Positions 34,017 through 42,512 of a stretch of 64,000 nt of DNA are shown piece after piece (the first letter of the stretch is position 1; each line of letters opens with the position of its first letter). The notes below the pieces were generated by a model. It had not been told where the DNA came from. It saw only the letters and a program-made list of their open reading frames with translations, and made no database searches. This DNA is from Candidatus Woesearchaeota archaeon B3_Woes (GTDB taxonomy: Archaea > Nanobdellota > Nanobdellia > Woesearchaeales > B3-WOES): contig NJBG01000001.1 of assembly GCA_005222965.1 (NCBI GenBank), positions 270,323 through 334,322 on the forward strand, given 5' to 3'. The position numbers and the translations under genes were made by a program.

Positions 34017-34568
34017 CTAATCTATTTTAAGCAATCTTCTTTGGTATTTTTGTCTAATAGTGATATCATCTCCTTGAAGTGATTCAACCTTTCTATAATT
34101 TCTATCATTTAATAAATCTCTAGCGCCAGGATGAACGCTAGAAAACATTTGCGAAAGAAATTTACCAACATTTTCTGGTCTTGCAATATAAGCATTACTG
34201 CTTCCTGGTGGGTTTGTTAAACAAGATTCATTAGGTACATCAGGAGGGCAACTTATAACTGGGTGAAGTGAATGATAAGATACAGTACCTGACAAAGCAT
34301 CTGTTCCTCCTGCTACTGCAATAATCGCAAGAGGTTGATTAAATTGATTGTATTCTCCTATCATTTCCATTAATTTGTCTGGTTGTTTATGTGCTGAACA
34401 CACTCTTACATCATAAGGAATAGCGTGAAATTCAAGAGAGTCTGCTATTTTCTCTATATGTGAAGGTTTACCTTCTTGTTTTGGTTTATCATCGCTTCCT
34501 GAACCAGCCATAATAACTGCAAAACCATGTCCTTGTTCAATTAATTCTCTTATTTGATCATCTATCAT
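34017..34568 (-). CDS. purE: AIR carboxylase, probably class II PurE
   Basis: Carboxylates AIR to CAIR, or mutates N5-CAIR in class I enzymes. Visible are VIMAGSGSDD near residue 19, YDVRVCSAHKQPDKL near 52, AVAGGTDALSGTVSYHS near 86, VISCPPD and NPPGSSNAYI. The segment after the AGGTDAL loop reads like class II (direct CO2-using) enzymes, with V(I/N)xCPP and a Ser-rich second loop, not the MPGGVPVATVAIG of class I. The absence of purK anywhere in this otherwise full operon fits class II. It has 183 residues. AGGAGG lies 8 nt before its ATG. Confidence 0.85.
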   Translation of the reverse strand: MIDDQIRELIEQGHGFAVIMAGSGSDDKPKQEGKPSHIEKIADSLEFHAIPYDVRVCSAHKQPDKLMEMIGEYNQFNQPLAIIAVAGGTDALSGTVSYHSLHPVISCPPDVPNESCLTNPPGSSNAYIARPENVGKFLSQMFSSVHPGARDLLNDRNYRKVESLQGDDITIRQKYQRRLLKID

Positions 34569-34580
34569 TTTATTTACCTC

Positions 34581-35450
34581 CTATGCAGCACGTTGAAAAC
34601 CTTCATAAGGCATTACTTTGTCATCAACATAAACTCCTCTCCATTCATTGTGATGGATGTTTTCTGTACCTAAAGCAATTCTTCCATTTGCTATCATCTC
34701 TAAAGCTCCTGTTAAAGCAGGCCAATCACTCCTTACCTTTTGCATACTTTGATGAGCATCTGCATATTCTCTTAAACATTCTTCTCGCTCTGCATCTGTC
34801 CCTTGCAAAAATTCATGCCAAACTTCTACTTCTGGACCTTGTGTTAAAATTTCTCCATGATCTACACCTTTATCAACCATTATTACTGAAGATTTTGTTG
34901 ATGTTTCTCCTGCCTTTACTACATCGTAAACAGCATTGTCCCCTACAAAAACCCTATAAAATTCTGGAATACCATCAACTACCTTTTCATGTTGTTTTAC
35001 TATAGATAAATCAGCAGGATGAACATTAATTATTTTATCCTTGTATGCTTCTAGTAAAGGCTCCATAACTAGTCTCATATATCCTCCTAAAACAACTAAA
35101 TCAAAAGGAGCTTCTTGTATTTCTTCATACTTATGTAATAAATCAACAATTGCTTGATTAAACTCTAGACTTCTCTCTTGATATTCTGATTTTAATTGAG
35201 AATTTCCTTGTGCTTTTTTCCAGCTTCCACAAGATTTATACCCATTAATAGATTCCTTCATAACTCCTCTTCCCAATGATAATTCTTCCAAATCAAATAA
35301 ACTAGCACTAGGTCTATCAGAAAATATTAAAGAAGGTGTTATAACTTTAGCACACTCTCTTAGATTAGTTCCACTACCAGAACCAAAACCTGCCCAATGA
35401 AAATCTTCTGGTTTTCCTGAATAAATAGGTATTTTTTCTTCTATTTGCAT
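34581..35450 (-). CDS. purN: GAR transformylase-like formyltransferase, divergent
   Basis: Formyltransferase fold; by position it should transfer a formyl group to glycinamide ribonucleotide. The N-terminal GFGSGSGTNLREC matches the PurN phosphate-binding loop. FDLVVLGGYMRL near residue 115 and INVHPADLS near 140 replace the usual INIHPSLLP with its catalytic Asn/His. STKSSVIMVDKGVDHGEIL corresponds to the HxVDxGxDxGxII block, but the catalytic His is not evident at its usual place. It has 289 residues, about 80 more than normal, with insertions in the first half and an extra C-terminal segment. Its start overlaps the end of purD by 10 nt. Catalytic competence is less certain than its placement. 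Confidence 0.78.
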   Translation of the reverse strand: MQIEEKIPIYSGKPEDFHWAGFGSGSGTNLRECAKVITPSLIFSDRPSASLFDLEELSLGRGVMKESINGYKSCGSWKKAQGNSQLKSEYQERSLEFNQAIVDLLHKYEEIQEAPFDLVVLGGYMRLVMEPLLEAYKDKIINVHPADLSIVKQHEKVVDGIPEFYRVFVGDNAVYDVVKAGETSTKSSVIMVDKGVDHGEILTQGPEVEVWHEFLQGTDAEREECLREYADAHQSMQKVRSDWPALTGALEMIANGRIALGTENIHHNEWRGVYVDDKVMPYEGFQRAA

Positions 35451-36757
35451 AAAGCCTTTGCTCCAATATCTGTTCTAAAATAAAATGGATGATTATTATT
35501 AAGAGCTATTGTGGCAACATTAATCAAATCTACTGCTTCATAAACTCTTTCTTGAGCTTCTTTCAATCCTTTCGGAGAATATGCAGTAACATCTAAGACT
35601 CTTCCGCCTGTTGCTATTATGTCCCCTTCTCTATCTACTCTAGTTCCTGCATGGAATATTTTAACTCCTTTTAAATCAGAAGCTTCTTCTAATCCCTCTA
35701 TTAAATATCCTGTTTTAGGACTTTCAGGATAACCATTAGAAGCCATAACAACACAGCATGAAGCTCCTGGTTTTAAACTAAGGTCTATTTCATCAAGTTT
35801 TCCATCCAATGCTAAAGATATAGAATCATATAAACTTCCATCGAGCATCATCATTGCAGGTTGAGCTTCAGGATCTCCAAACCTTGCATTAAACTCTAAA
35901 ACCTTTGGTCCATCTTCTGTCATTATCATACCAGCATATAAAAATCCCTTATATTCAGATCCTAAACTCTTCATTTGTTGGACTACTGGTGTCATTACTC
36001 TATCTGCAACAAATCTTAAAACTTCATCTGAAGCAATAGGAGCAGGACCATAAGCACCCATTCCGCCAGTATTAGGACCTTTATCTCCATCTAATAAAGG
36101 TTTATGGTCTTGGAAAGCTGCAGGAATTGTATAAACTCCATTACCATCTGAAAATCCAAAAACAGAAAATTCCTGACCAAATAATCTTTGGGATATTAAT
36201 ACTTCTTCACCATATATTTTAGCATGTTTGGTTATTTGTTCTAGTGCTTGTATTCTTGAATCACAAACATAAACCCCTTTTCCGCCTGTAAGACCATCTG
36301 CTTTAATAACAATTCCTTCAGAAGTTGCCATTTTTATAATGGCTTTTTCAGCTTCCTCTACTGAAAAACACATTTCAAAATCTGCTTGTGGTATGTTTGC
36401 TCTCTTCATTACTTCTGCTGAAAAAAATTTACTAGATTCTAATTTAGTAGCATCTCCTGTAGGACCAAAAACTCTATCATAACCCTCTCCATTAAGATAA
36501 TCAACTAATCCTTCTGCTAAAGGCCCTTCAGGTCCAACTATAGTTACACCTATATTTTCTTTTTCAATTATTTTTAATAAATCAGGAAAATTTTCTTTTT
36601 TTATACCTGATTCAATATGTCTTACTTTTTCTTCTTGTGCTATTCCTGCATTTTCAGCACCAATTTGAATAACTTCTGAAACATCTTTATCTTGAGCAAG
36701 TGTCCAAATTAATGCGTGCTCTCTTCCACCATTTCCTATAACTGCAACATTTTCCAT
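35441..36757 (-). CDS. purD: GAR synthetase
   Basis: Phosphoribosylamine-glycine ligase, an ATP-grasp enzyme. The N-terminus VAVIGNGGREHALIWTLAQD is diagnostic. VGPEGPLAEGL, FGPTGDATKLESSK and KADGLTGGKGVYVC (ATP-grasp glycine loop) follow, with DHKPLLDGDKGPNTGGMGAYG and EFNARFGDPEAQ later. It has 438 residues, normal length. AGGAGG lies 7 nt upstream of the ATG. It overlaps purN at its 3' end and follows purQ by 11 bp. Confidence 0.95.
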   Translation of the reverse strand: MENVAVIGNGGREHALIWTLAQDKDVSEVIQIGAENAGIAQEEKVRHIESGIKKENFPDLLKIIEKENIGVTIVGPEGPLAEGLVDYLNGEGYDRVFGPTGDATKLESSKFFSAEVMKRANIPQADFEMCFSVEEAEKAIIKMATSEGIVIKADGLTGGKGVYVCDSRIQALEQITKHAKIYGEEVLISQRLFGQEFSVFGFSDGNGVYTIPAAFQDHKPLLDGDKGPNTGGMGAYGPAPIASDEVLRFVADRVMTPVVQQMKSLGSEYKGFLYAGMIMTEDGPKVLEFNARFGDPEAQPAMMMLDGSLYDSISLALDGKLDEIDLSLKPGASCCVVMASNGYPESPKTGYLIEGLEEASDLKGVKIFHAGTRVDREGDIIATGGRVLDVTAYSPKGLKEAQERVYEAVDLINVATIALNNNHPFYFRTDIGAKALCK

Positions 36758-36768
36758 TTTAATTCCTC

Positions 36769-37635
36769 CTATAATAAATTTTCAACAACATAATCAATTC
36801 CATTTCTAAAAATTTGTAATCCTAATCCTTCATGAGGTAAATCTCCTGATCTCTTTAACCTATCAGCCACACATGGATGAGATAAATCTATATAATCCCT
36901 ACCAAGTATTTCTTGTAAAGAAGCTAAAGGATGATTACGAGGATGATTATATCTTTCTGGATGAGGCATTAAACCAAGTATTCTTCCAGTTTTATCACAG
37001 ATTCCAGCAATAGAAGAATAAGAACCATTAGGATTATCAGGAAATTTCATTGTAGGATTTCCTTCTTGATCTGCATATTGATATACAACTTGTCCTTGTT
37101 CAAATAAATCTTTAATAGTTGATTCATCAGCTACAAACTTACCTTCACCATGTGCTACAGGCATCTCAATATCATTAACCCCTTTTGTCCATATGCATGT
37201 ATCATTATAACTTTTTAGTCTAACCCATCTGTCTTCAAATCTTTGACTGTCATTATATGTTAATGTAACTGTTTGTTCTTCTGAATTTCCTGGCAAAAAC
37301 CCAGCTTGTACAAGAACTTGAAATCCATTACAAATACCAATAACTAATTTACCATCATCAATAAATTGTTGAACTTCTTCTCCTAAATATTTTCTTAAAT
37401 CCTGTGCAAAACTCTTTCCTGCTCTAATATAATCTCCCTTAGAAAATCCTCCAGGAATAGCAAGAATATGATAGTCATCCAAGCTAACCTCTCTTTGTGT
37501 GACAGAATCATACTTTTCTCTCAAAGAATTAATATGAACTATTTCACTATTTCCTCCTACTAAATCAAAAGCTCTCTTTGTTTCTCTATCACAATTTGTT
37601 CCATCTGTTCTTATTACACAAACTTTTGGTTTCAT
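36769..37635 (-). CDS. purQ: FGAM synthase, glutamine amidotransferase subunit
   Basis: Class I glutaminase that supplies ammonia to PurL. It shows VCVIRTDGTNCDRET, AIPGGFSKGDYIRAG and the nucleophile loop GICNGFQVLVQAGFLPG. The catalytic His/Glu pair is in GLMPHPERYNHP. It has 288 residues, longer than the 220-230 of PurS-dependent PurQ and close to the glutaminase domain of large fused PurL. A GGAGA lies about 15 nt upstream of its ATG, too far to be ideal, and the purL stop falls just before the ATG, so coupling is likely. Confidence 0.93.
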   Translation of the reverse strand: MKPKVCVIRTDGTNCDRETKRAFDLVGGNSEIVHINSLREKYDSVTQREVSLDDYHILAIPGGFSKGDYIRAGKSFAQDLRKYLGEEVQQFIDDGKLVIGICNGFQVLVQAGFLPGNSEEQTVTLTYNDSQRFEDRWVRLKSYNDTCIWTKGVNDIEMPVAHGEGKFVADESTIKDLFEQGQVVYQYADQEGNPTMKFPDNPNGSYSSIAGICDKTGRILGLMPHPERYNHPRNHPLASLQEILGRDYIDLSHPCVADRLKRSGDLPHEGLGLQIFRNGIDYVVENLL

Positions 37636-37636
37636 C

Positions 37637-40600
37637 TTAATTCTGTATTTCTCCTTTATTTGCTTCTCTTGCTACCTCAACAGTTGTAGAAAAAACTGTT
37701 TTACCATTATATTTCACATTCATCTGATTATCTAAACCAACAATTCCTATTTTTCTTATATAATTTCCTTCCATTTGTTTTTCAAATTCTGCTTGCTGTG
37801 TTGGATGAATTGTTACAACAGATCTTCCTGTTGTTTCAGAAAATAATATTTTATCTGCTCTACCTAAACCTTCATCAAGTGAACTCAAATCTGCATCAAA
37901 TCCAATATCCCCAGACATTGCAGAATTTATAAGACCTTCTGCTAATCCTCCTTTAGTTAAATATCTTACAGAATGAACTAATTGAGATTCTGTTGCTTCA
38001 CTTAAAGAAGAATATCTTGGTTTTATTTCTTCCAAATTAGACTTAGGAACATTTCTTCCTGTTTCTCTTTGCATTAAATAAAATTCACTTCCACCCAACT
38101 CATCTCTAGTGTCCCCTACAACATAAATAAGATCTCCAGGAAGTTTAAAATCACTAGTAGTCAATGTTGAATCATCAGGCATAACAGCCATCGCACTCAT
38201 TAATAATTCTGGTTTTGCTTTTACAGTAACTTTTTTTCCTGTTTTAGTGCTTATATAATCTCTTTGTACTGAGGTGCTGTCTTTACCAGAAATTCTTGGA
38301 GTTCCAAATGCTAACTCAGCATCAGCAGAACCTTTTAGCATTCTAATAACTTGAGCAGCTATATGAGGATCTTCTTCAGGTTTAGGACAAGTAATATTTC
38401 CATTAAATGTCAGTTTATATGTATCTTTATCAGGAAGTTTTCCTCCTGCTGAAATTACCTTTCCAACAGCATCAACGACATTATTAACACCCATGTGATA
38501 AGCATCAATATCCCCCTGCCATGGATTAGACCCCCATGTTTCAATAACAATTTCGCTATGCTCTGGTTCTGGTCTACTAGCAACAACATCATTTTTGCCT
38601 TTTCCCAAACCAACCAAAGGTTTTATTCTGCTTCCTCCCTGAACTTCATGATCAAATCTTGTTACAATCCAATCATAAGTTTGTAAATTTGGTCTTCCTA
38701 TCATTTCTAAAGCAACATCAGTTAAATCCTCTAAAACAGGTAGTTCTGGTTCTTTAAATTCACAAGGCTTCCAATGAGCTTCAATTGTCATTTGAGGTAA
38801 TTCTGTTCCTATAAACTCAATTGGAAGATAAGCTATTGGAGTGTCTTGATCAAGAACATGGTAATCTCCACTATTATTGAAATCACCCATTACTGTTAAA
38901 TCAACATTATTCTGTTCGCAAATTTCTATAACTCTATTCATATTTTCTGGTTTAATAACAAGAACCTCTCTTTCCTGAGCTTCTGAAACAAGCTTTTCCC
39001 ATCCTGTCAATCCTTTATATTTTTCAGGAACATGGGTTAAATCCATTTTTATTCCGCCCTTTCCGTTTGTTTTCGTTGAAAAGATTTCTCCAGATTTGAT
39101 TTCTGACTTTATTTGGTCAATAAAAAGGGAAGCGATTCTATTTACATCAATAACATCAGAAGCAGCTTTTAGTCTATCGTCATAAGAACTTTCTAAAGTA
39201 ATTCCTTTTTCTTCAAAAACATTTTGTAATTCATACCTTTTTTGTTCTAAATCGTTTAATAATTCTGTAAGTTCGCCAACAGCAGAATTCCAACCACCTG
39301 CTCCACAATCTTGAGTAGCTTCAACTAAATCTAATTGTTGTAATAGATTCATAACCTCAAAAACGCCTTTTTCAACAATTGGATCTCCGATTTGTACTGC
39401 CTGACTAACATCCTTTCTTTCTTCTGCATCTGCTTTTATATCAGTTGAAGATGCTGTTGCTCCATGTATTCCATCTTTTCCAACCTTTCCTCCCAAAGAC
39501 ACAGCAACATATCCTGGTCTAATATCTTTTGTATGTGTCTTTCTTCCATTGATTTCAGCTTCAACAGTAGCTAAACCACCTACATAACAAACGCACTTAA
39601 GCCAACCTGGATCAACCATAACATTTCCACAACTTGTTGGAATTCCCATCTTATTTCCATAATCTTCAACACCATCAACCATCCCTTCTAATGTTCTTGT
39701 AGGAGTTTGTATATCAAGTGGGAGATCGTTATAATAATTAGGATGAGCAACTCTAAATCCATATTGACTTAAACGAACAATCATTCCCTTTCCTACACTT
39801 ATAAGATCCCTAAGGATTCCTCCAACACCAGTATTTGACCCACCAAAAGCATCTAAAGCAGTAGGAAAATTGTGTGTTTCAACCTTATGAGAAATATTTA
39901 TCCTATCGTTTAATTTTATAGCACCTGCATTATCTTCAAGTACAGAAACAAGCCAATCGATCCCTTTAGCTATCTTTTGTGTTGTTTCCTGTATCATTGT
40001 TTTAAAAACATTATCAACAACAGGGGGTAATTGGGATTCGTCATTTGAATCTTCAGAAGTGTATTTCCAAATTGCTTTTAATTTTTTATGAATGCAATGT
40101 TCAGACCAAGATTGTCCAAAAGCCTGTAATTCTGCATCTGTTGGTATTGCCTTTAATCCTGCTTTTTCTCTTCTTGCAATAAAATCAGGATCATAAGAAC
40201 CATCATATAATCCTTTTATTTTGCTGAATTCTTCTGAATTCAATTCTAACATCATTGCATTGCTTAATTCCCTTAATTTTCCAGAACTTATATTAATATC
40301 AACATATTCAAACGCTGGAATTTCTGGTAAATCAACAACAGGGAAATGAAATCCAATACCATTTGAAGTCCATTCGCTACTATCTATTTTAAGAAAATCA
40401 TTGATAAGAGGATTGCCTATTTGTTTTTGTAAAAGAATATAATCTGTTTCATTTAGTTCTCCTCCCCACAAGTATTGTTCTGAAAATGATACAGGTCCAA
40501 TTTCTCTATCTAAAACTTTTTGTATTGCGTTTCTTGCTTCTTTTCCTTCAGGATCATTCACACCAGGTCGAGGGGATTTTTCTATAACTGCTTCGTTCCG

Positions 40601-40795
40601 AGCTGGTTTTAATAAAGGGCTATCAGTTGAAAATACATCAACAACAGGGTCTGCAAGAAGTTCTTCAATAGCTACTATTTCTTCATTTGTAAAGCTATCA
40701 TCAATATTATATACTTTTATGGGTTGTTGTAGAATTAGGCCATCAGAATCACTAGTAAATTCTTCTCTAGACATCACTTCTATCCTTGTGCCCAT
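37637..40795 (-). CDS. purL: FGAM synthase, large PurL without glutaminase domain
   Basis: Makes FGAM from FGAR, ATP and ammonia. It is a large-type PurL: an N-terminal PurS-like region, a linker domain with FGQSWSEHCIHKK near residue 225, then duplicated AIR-synthase-like halves. Landmarks are KVETHNFPTALDAFGGSNTG, GGKVGKDGIHGATASS and the later GTPRISGKDS. The glutaminase domain of enterobacterial PurL is missing and is supplied by the separate purQ, 1 bp downstream. The start is placed at ATG 40795 (MGTRIEV): a GGGGAA element lies 5-10 nt before it, and a TATATAAATA box at about 40827-40837 would start transcription near 40806, downstream of the other candidate ATG at 40816. First gene of the ten-gene operon. 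Confidence 0.92.
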   Translation of the reverse strand: MGTRIEVMSREEFTSDSDGLILQQPIKVYNIDDSFTNEEIVAIEELLADPVVDVFSTDSPLLKPARNEAVIEKSPRPGVNDPEGKEARNAIQKVLDREIGPVSFSEQYLWGGELNETDYILLQKQIGNPLINDFLKIDSSEWTSNGIGFHFPVVDLPEIPAFEYVDINISSGKLRELSNAMMLELNSEEFSKIKGLYDGSYDPDFIARREKAGLKAIPTDAELQAFGQSWSEHCIHKKLKAIWKYTSEDSNDESQLPPVVDNVFKTMIQETTQKIAKGIDWLVSVLEDNAGAIKLNDRINISHKVETHNFPTALDAFGGSNTGVGGILRDLISVGKGMIVRLSQYGFRVAHPNYYNDLPLDIQTPTRTLEGMVDGVEDYGNKMGIPTSCGNVMVDPGWLKCVCYVGGLATVEAEINGRKTHTKDIRPGYVAVSLGGKVGKDGIHGATASSTDIKADAEERKDVSQAVQIGDPIVEKGVFEVMNLLQQLDLVEATQDCGAGGWNSAVGELTELLNDLEQKRYELQNVFEEKGITLESSYDDRLKAASDVIDVNRIASLFIDQIKSEIKSGEIFSTKTNGKGGIKMDLTHVPEKYKGLTGWEKLVSEAQEREVLVIKPENMNRVIEICEQNNVDLTVMGDFNNSGDYHVLDQDTPIAYLPIEFIGTELPQMTIEAHWKPCEFKEPELPVLEDLTDVALEMIGRPNLQTYDWIVTRFDHEVQGGSRIKPLVGLGKGKNDVVASRPEPEHSEIVIETWGSNPWQGDIDAYHMGVNNVVDAVGKVISAGGKLPDKDTYKLTFNGNITCPKPEEDPHIAAQVIRMLKGSADAELAFGTPRISGKDSTSVQRDYISTKTGKKVTVKAKPELLMSAMAVMPDDSTLTTSDFKLPGDLIYVVGDTRDELGGSEFYLMQRETGRNVPKSNLEEIKPRYSSLSEATESQLVHSVRYLTKGGLAEGLINSAMSGDIGFDADLSSLDEGLGRADKILFSETTGRSVVTIHPTQQAEFEKQMEGNYIRKIGIVGLDNQMNVKYNGKTVFSTTVEVAREANKGEIQN

Positions 40796-40918
40796 ATATT
40801 CCCCTTTAATAACCATTTTATAAGCTTATTTATATACTTTTTCATAATTTTGTCGTCCTAAACATGGGACAACTAACAAACCAAAAGATTAATAAGAAAT
40901 AACCAATTTTATTACAAA
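40796..40918. promoter_or_regulatory. Divergent promoter region, purine operon and hpt
   Basis: The minus-strand promoter box TATATAAATA lies at about 40827-40837. A short interrupted inverted repeat, TTGTC...GACAA, spans about 40850-40872 around GTCCTAAACATGG and could be an operator. On the plus strand a 12-codon reading frame, MGQLTNQKINKK, runs from ATG 40864 to a TAA at 40900-40902, ahead of the hpt ATG at 40919. It starts with the same Met-Gly-Gln as hpt. Confidence 0.5.
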
Positions 40919-41452
40919 ATGGGTCAATTTGAAGTTCTAATAAGCCAAGAAGAAATAGCAGATTTAGTAAATGGATTGGCTCAGGAAATTGTTAAGAATC
41001 ATCAAGAGCAATTCCCACTATACCTTGTAACTGTTCTTAATGGGGCAAGGACTTTTTCTGATGATCTCCAAAAAAGGATATTAGGTATTCAAAGTTTTGA
41101 AATTGTTGATTATGAAATTAAACTAAGTTCTTATGGCAACTCAACAGAATCAAGTAGAGATGTAGAGATTGTAAAATATATTGAAGAAAATGTTGAAGGA
41201 TTGGATTTAATCATAGTTGAAGATATTGTTGATACAGGTTTAACATTAGATTTTCTAAAAAATTATTTGTTAAATGAAAAAGGAGCTCATTCTGTAAGAA
41301 TATGTAGTTTGTTAAGCAAACCATCTAGAAGAGAGACAGATGTACAAATCGATTATCTTGGTAGAGAGATTCCTGATAAGTTTATATTTGGTTATGGGAT
41401 AGATAAAGGAGAACAATATAGAGGATTGCCAGATATTGTTTTGCAGGAATAA
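40919..41452 (+). CDS. hpt: Hypoxanthine/guanine phosphoribosyltransferase
   Basis: Purine salvage: transfers the phosphoribosyl group of PRPP to hypoxanthine or guanine. The bacterial-type HPRT fold shows LYLVTVLNGARTFSDDL near residue 34, KLSSYGNST in the flexible loop, and the PRPP-binding motif IIVEDIVDTGLTL near 99. The C-terminal base-binding region is PDKFIFGYGID, with an acidic residue after YG and RGLPDI. It has 177 residues, normal for bacterial Hpt. It is divergent from the purine operon and likely responds with it to purine supply. The start follows a possible 12-codon leader frame. Confidence 0.92.
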   Translation: MGQFEVLISQEEIADLVNGLAQEIVKNHQEQFPLYLVTVLNGARTFSDDLQKRILGIQSFEIVDYEIKLSSYGNSTESSRDVEIVKYIEENVEGLDLIIVEDIVDTGLTLDFLKNYLLNEKGAHSVRICSLLSKPSRRETDVQIDYLGREIPDKFIFGYGIDKGEQYRGLPDIVLQE

Positions 41453-41454
41453 AT

Positions 41455-42153
41455 TTATTTTACATAATAAACTATGTTTATATTTGCTGTGACTGTCACA
41501 TCTGATGGCATTACAGTTGCTGCTTCATCAACTGCTTTTGCACCAACAGATTCTGCCATTGCATAAATATAAGGTCTGGCATAATAATTACTTTCTGAAA
41601 CACTCTTTATTTTGCCTAGTGTAACTCCTAAACTATCTGCAATAGTTTCTGCTTTTGACTTGGCATTCTTACTTGCCTCTGATAATGCTTGTTTTTTATA
41701 CTCCTGTTCTTTTGCTTCGCTTAACTCAAACATTATATTATTGATTTGATTAGCTCCATTATTAACAGTGATATCAACAATAGTTCCAACTTTTCCTAAA
41801 TCTTCTGTCTTTATATTTAATGTTTGAGTCGCTCTCCATCCAACTGATTCAGATTTGCCATCTCTCCATTCCTTTTGTTCATATAAATTTAATCTTTCTG
41901 TCTCAATATTTTCTTCTGAAATTCCTTCAGACTTTAAGCCATTTAAAATGGCATTTATTACTCTGTTTGCTTCTGTTTGTGCTTCATCTGCACTTGACTT
42001 TAAGATAGAAATTCCAGCTACAACTTTTGCTTGGTCAGGATCAAATGTAAGTTCAGAATCTCCCTGAACATTTATTGTATTTCCTTCTTGTTGTATACAT
42101 CCTGTTAATATTGCTAAAGCAAAAACAATCATTAATATATTTTGTATCTTCAT
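41455..42153 (-). CDS. SIMPL-domain (DUF541) lipoprotein
   Basis: Exported SIMPL/DUF541-family protein of unknown function. The N-terminus is a signal peptide with lipobox LTGC (Cys19). The SIMPL domain covers about 27-232, with NVQGDSELTFDPDQAKVVAG, the helix ADEAQTEANRVINAIL, and LNLYEQKEW. The second helix-strand unit has QALSEASKNAKSKAETIADS, which precedes LGKIKSVSES. The last strand DVTVTANINIVYYV is typical. Its stop codon lies 2 bp from the convergent hpt stop. It is a candidate Lgt substrate. Confidence 0.9.
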   Translation of the reverse strand: MKIQNILMIVFALAILTGCIQQEGNTINVQGDSELTFDPDQAKVVAGISILKSSADEAQTEANRVINAILNGLKSEGISEENIETERLNLYEQKEWRDGKSESVGWRATQTLNIKTEDLGKVGTIVDITVNNGANQINNIMFELSEAKEQEYKKQALSEASKNAKSKAETIADSLGVTLGKIKSVSESNYYARPYIYAMAESVGAKAVDEAATVMPSDVTVTANINIVYYVK

Positions 42154-42234
42154 AATATCACCTTAATTCAAAATCAAATCAGAATTTATAAAGGTTTGCA
42201 AACATTTATTAATAATAAAAGATTTGGTAAAAAC

Positions 42235-42387
42235 ATGAAATGTGACATATGCAAAGGTAATGTTGAAGAAACTTTCTTAAAAAAACCTATTGGAACCTAT
42301 ATGAAAGATTCCAAAGGAAAAAAACATTTAGTCTGTAATCAATGTCAAAAGAAGAATAAAAAAGAAGAACTCCTCACGAAGTTTTAA
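42235..42387 (+). CDS. Small zinc-ribbon protein, 50 residues
   Basis: Tiny protein with two Cys pairs, CDIC at residues 3-6 and CNQC near 37-40, and the conserved middle ETFLKKPIGTYMKDSKGKK. This is a small treble-clef or zinc-ribbon type seen widely in archaea, of unknown function. The ATG at 42235 is preferred over an in-frame ATG at 42142: the extra 31 residues are low-complexity, and a TTTATAAAGG box lies 40-50 bp before 42235. It ends 25 bp before tRNA-Thr. Confidence 0.8.
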   Translation: MKCDICKGNVEETFLKKPIGTYMKDSKGKKHLVCNQCQKKNKKEELLTKF

Positions 42388-42412
42388 ATACTTCATTTTC
42401 TTATTAAAATGT

Positions 42413-42512
42413 GCCTCTGTAGCATAGTAGCTATTGCGGCTGACTCGTAAAAGCAATAATAACAGCATAACAAGAAATCAGCAGGTCGGGAGTGCAAATC
42501 TCCCCAGAGGCT
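42413..42512 (+). tRNA. tRNA-Thr (anticodon CGT) with one intron
   Basis: The acceptor GCCTCTG pairs with CAGAGGC, and the T arm is GGGAGTGCAAATCTCCC. Removing a 27-nt insert at about 42450-42476 (position 37/38) gives anticodon arm GCTGA-CTCGTAA-TCAGC with CGT. The spliced tRNA is 73 nt and the discriminator is T, as expected for archaeal tRNA-Thr. No CCA is encoded. The intron is A-rich, and a few nt of junction ambiguity remain. Confidence 0.93.

Noticed and set aside
42413-42512. tRNA-Thr 3' end as an integration attachment site
   Set aside because: I found no second copy of its 3' sequence downstream and no integrase gene, so a mobile element cannot be claimed.
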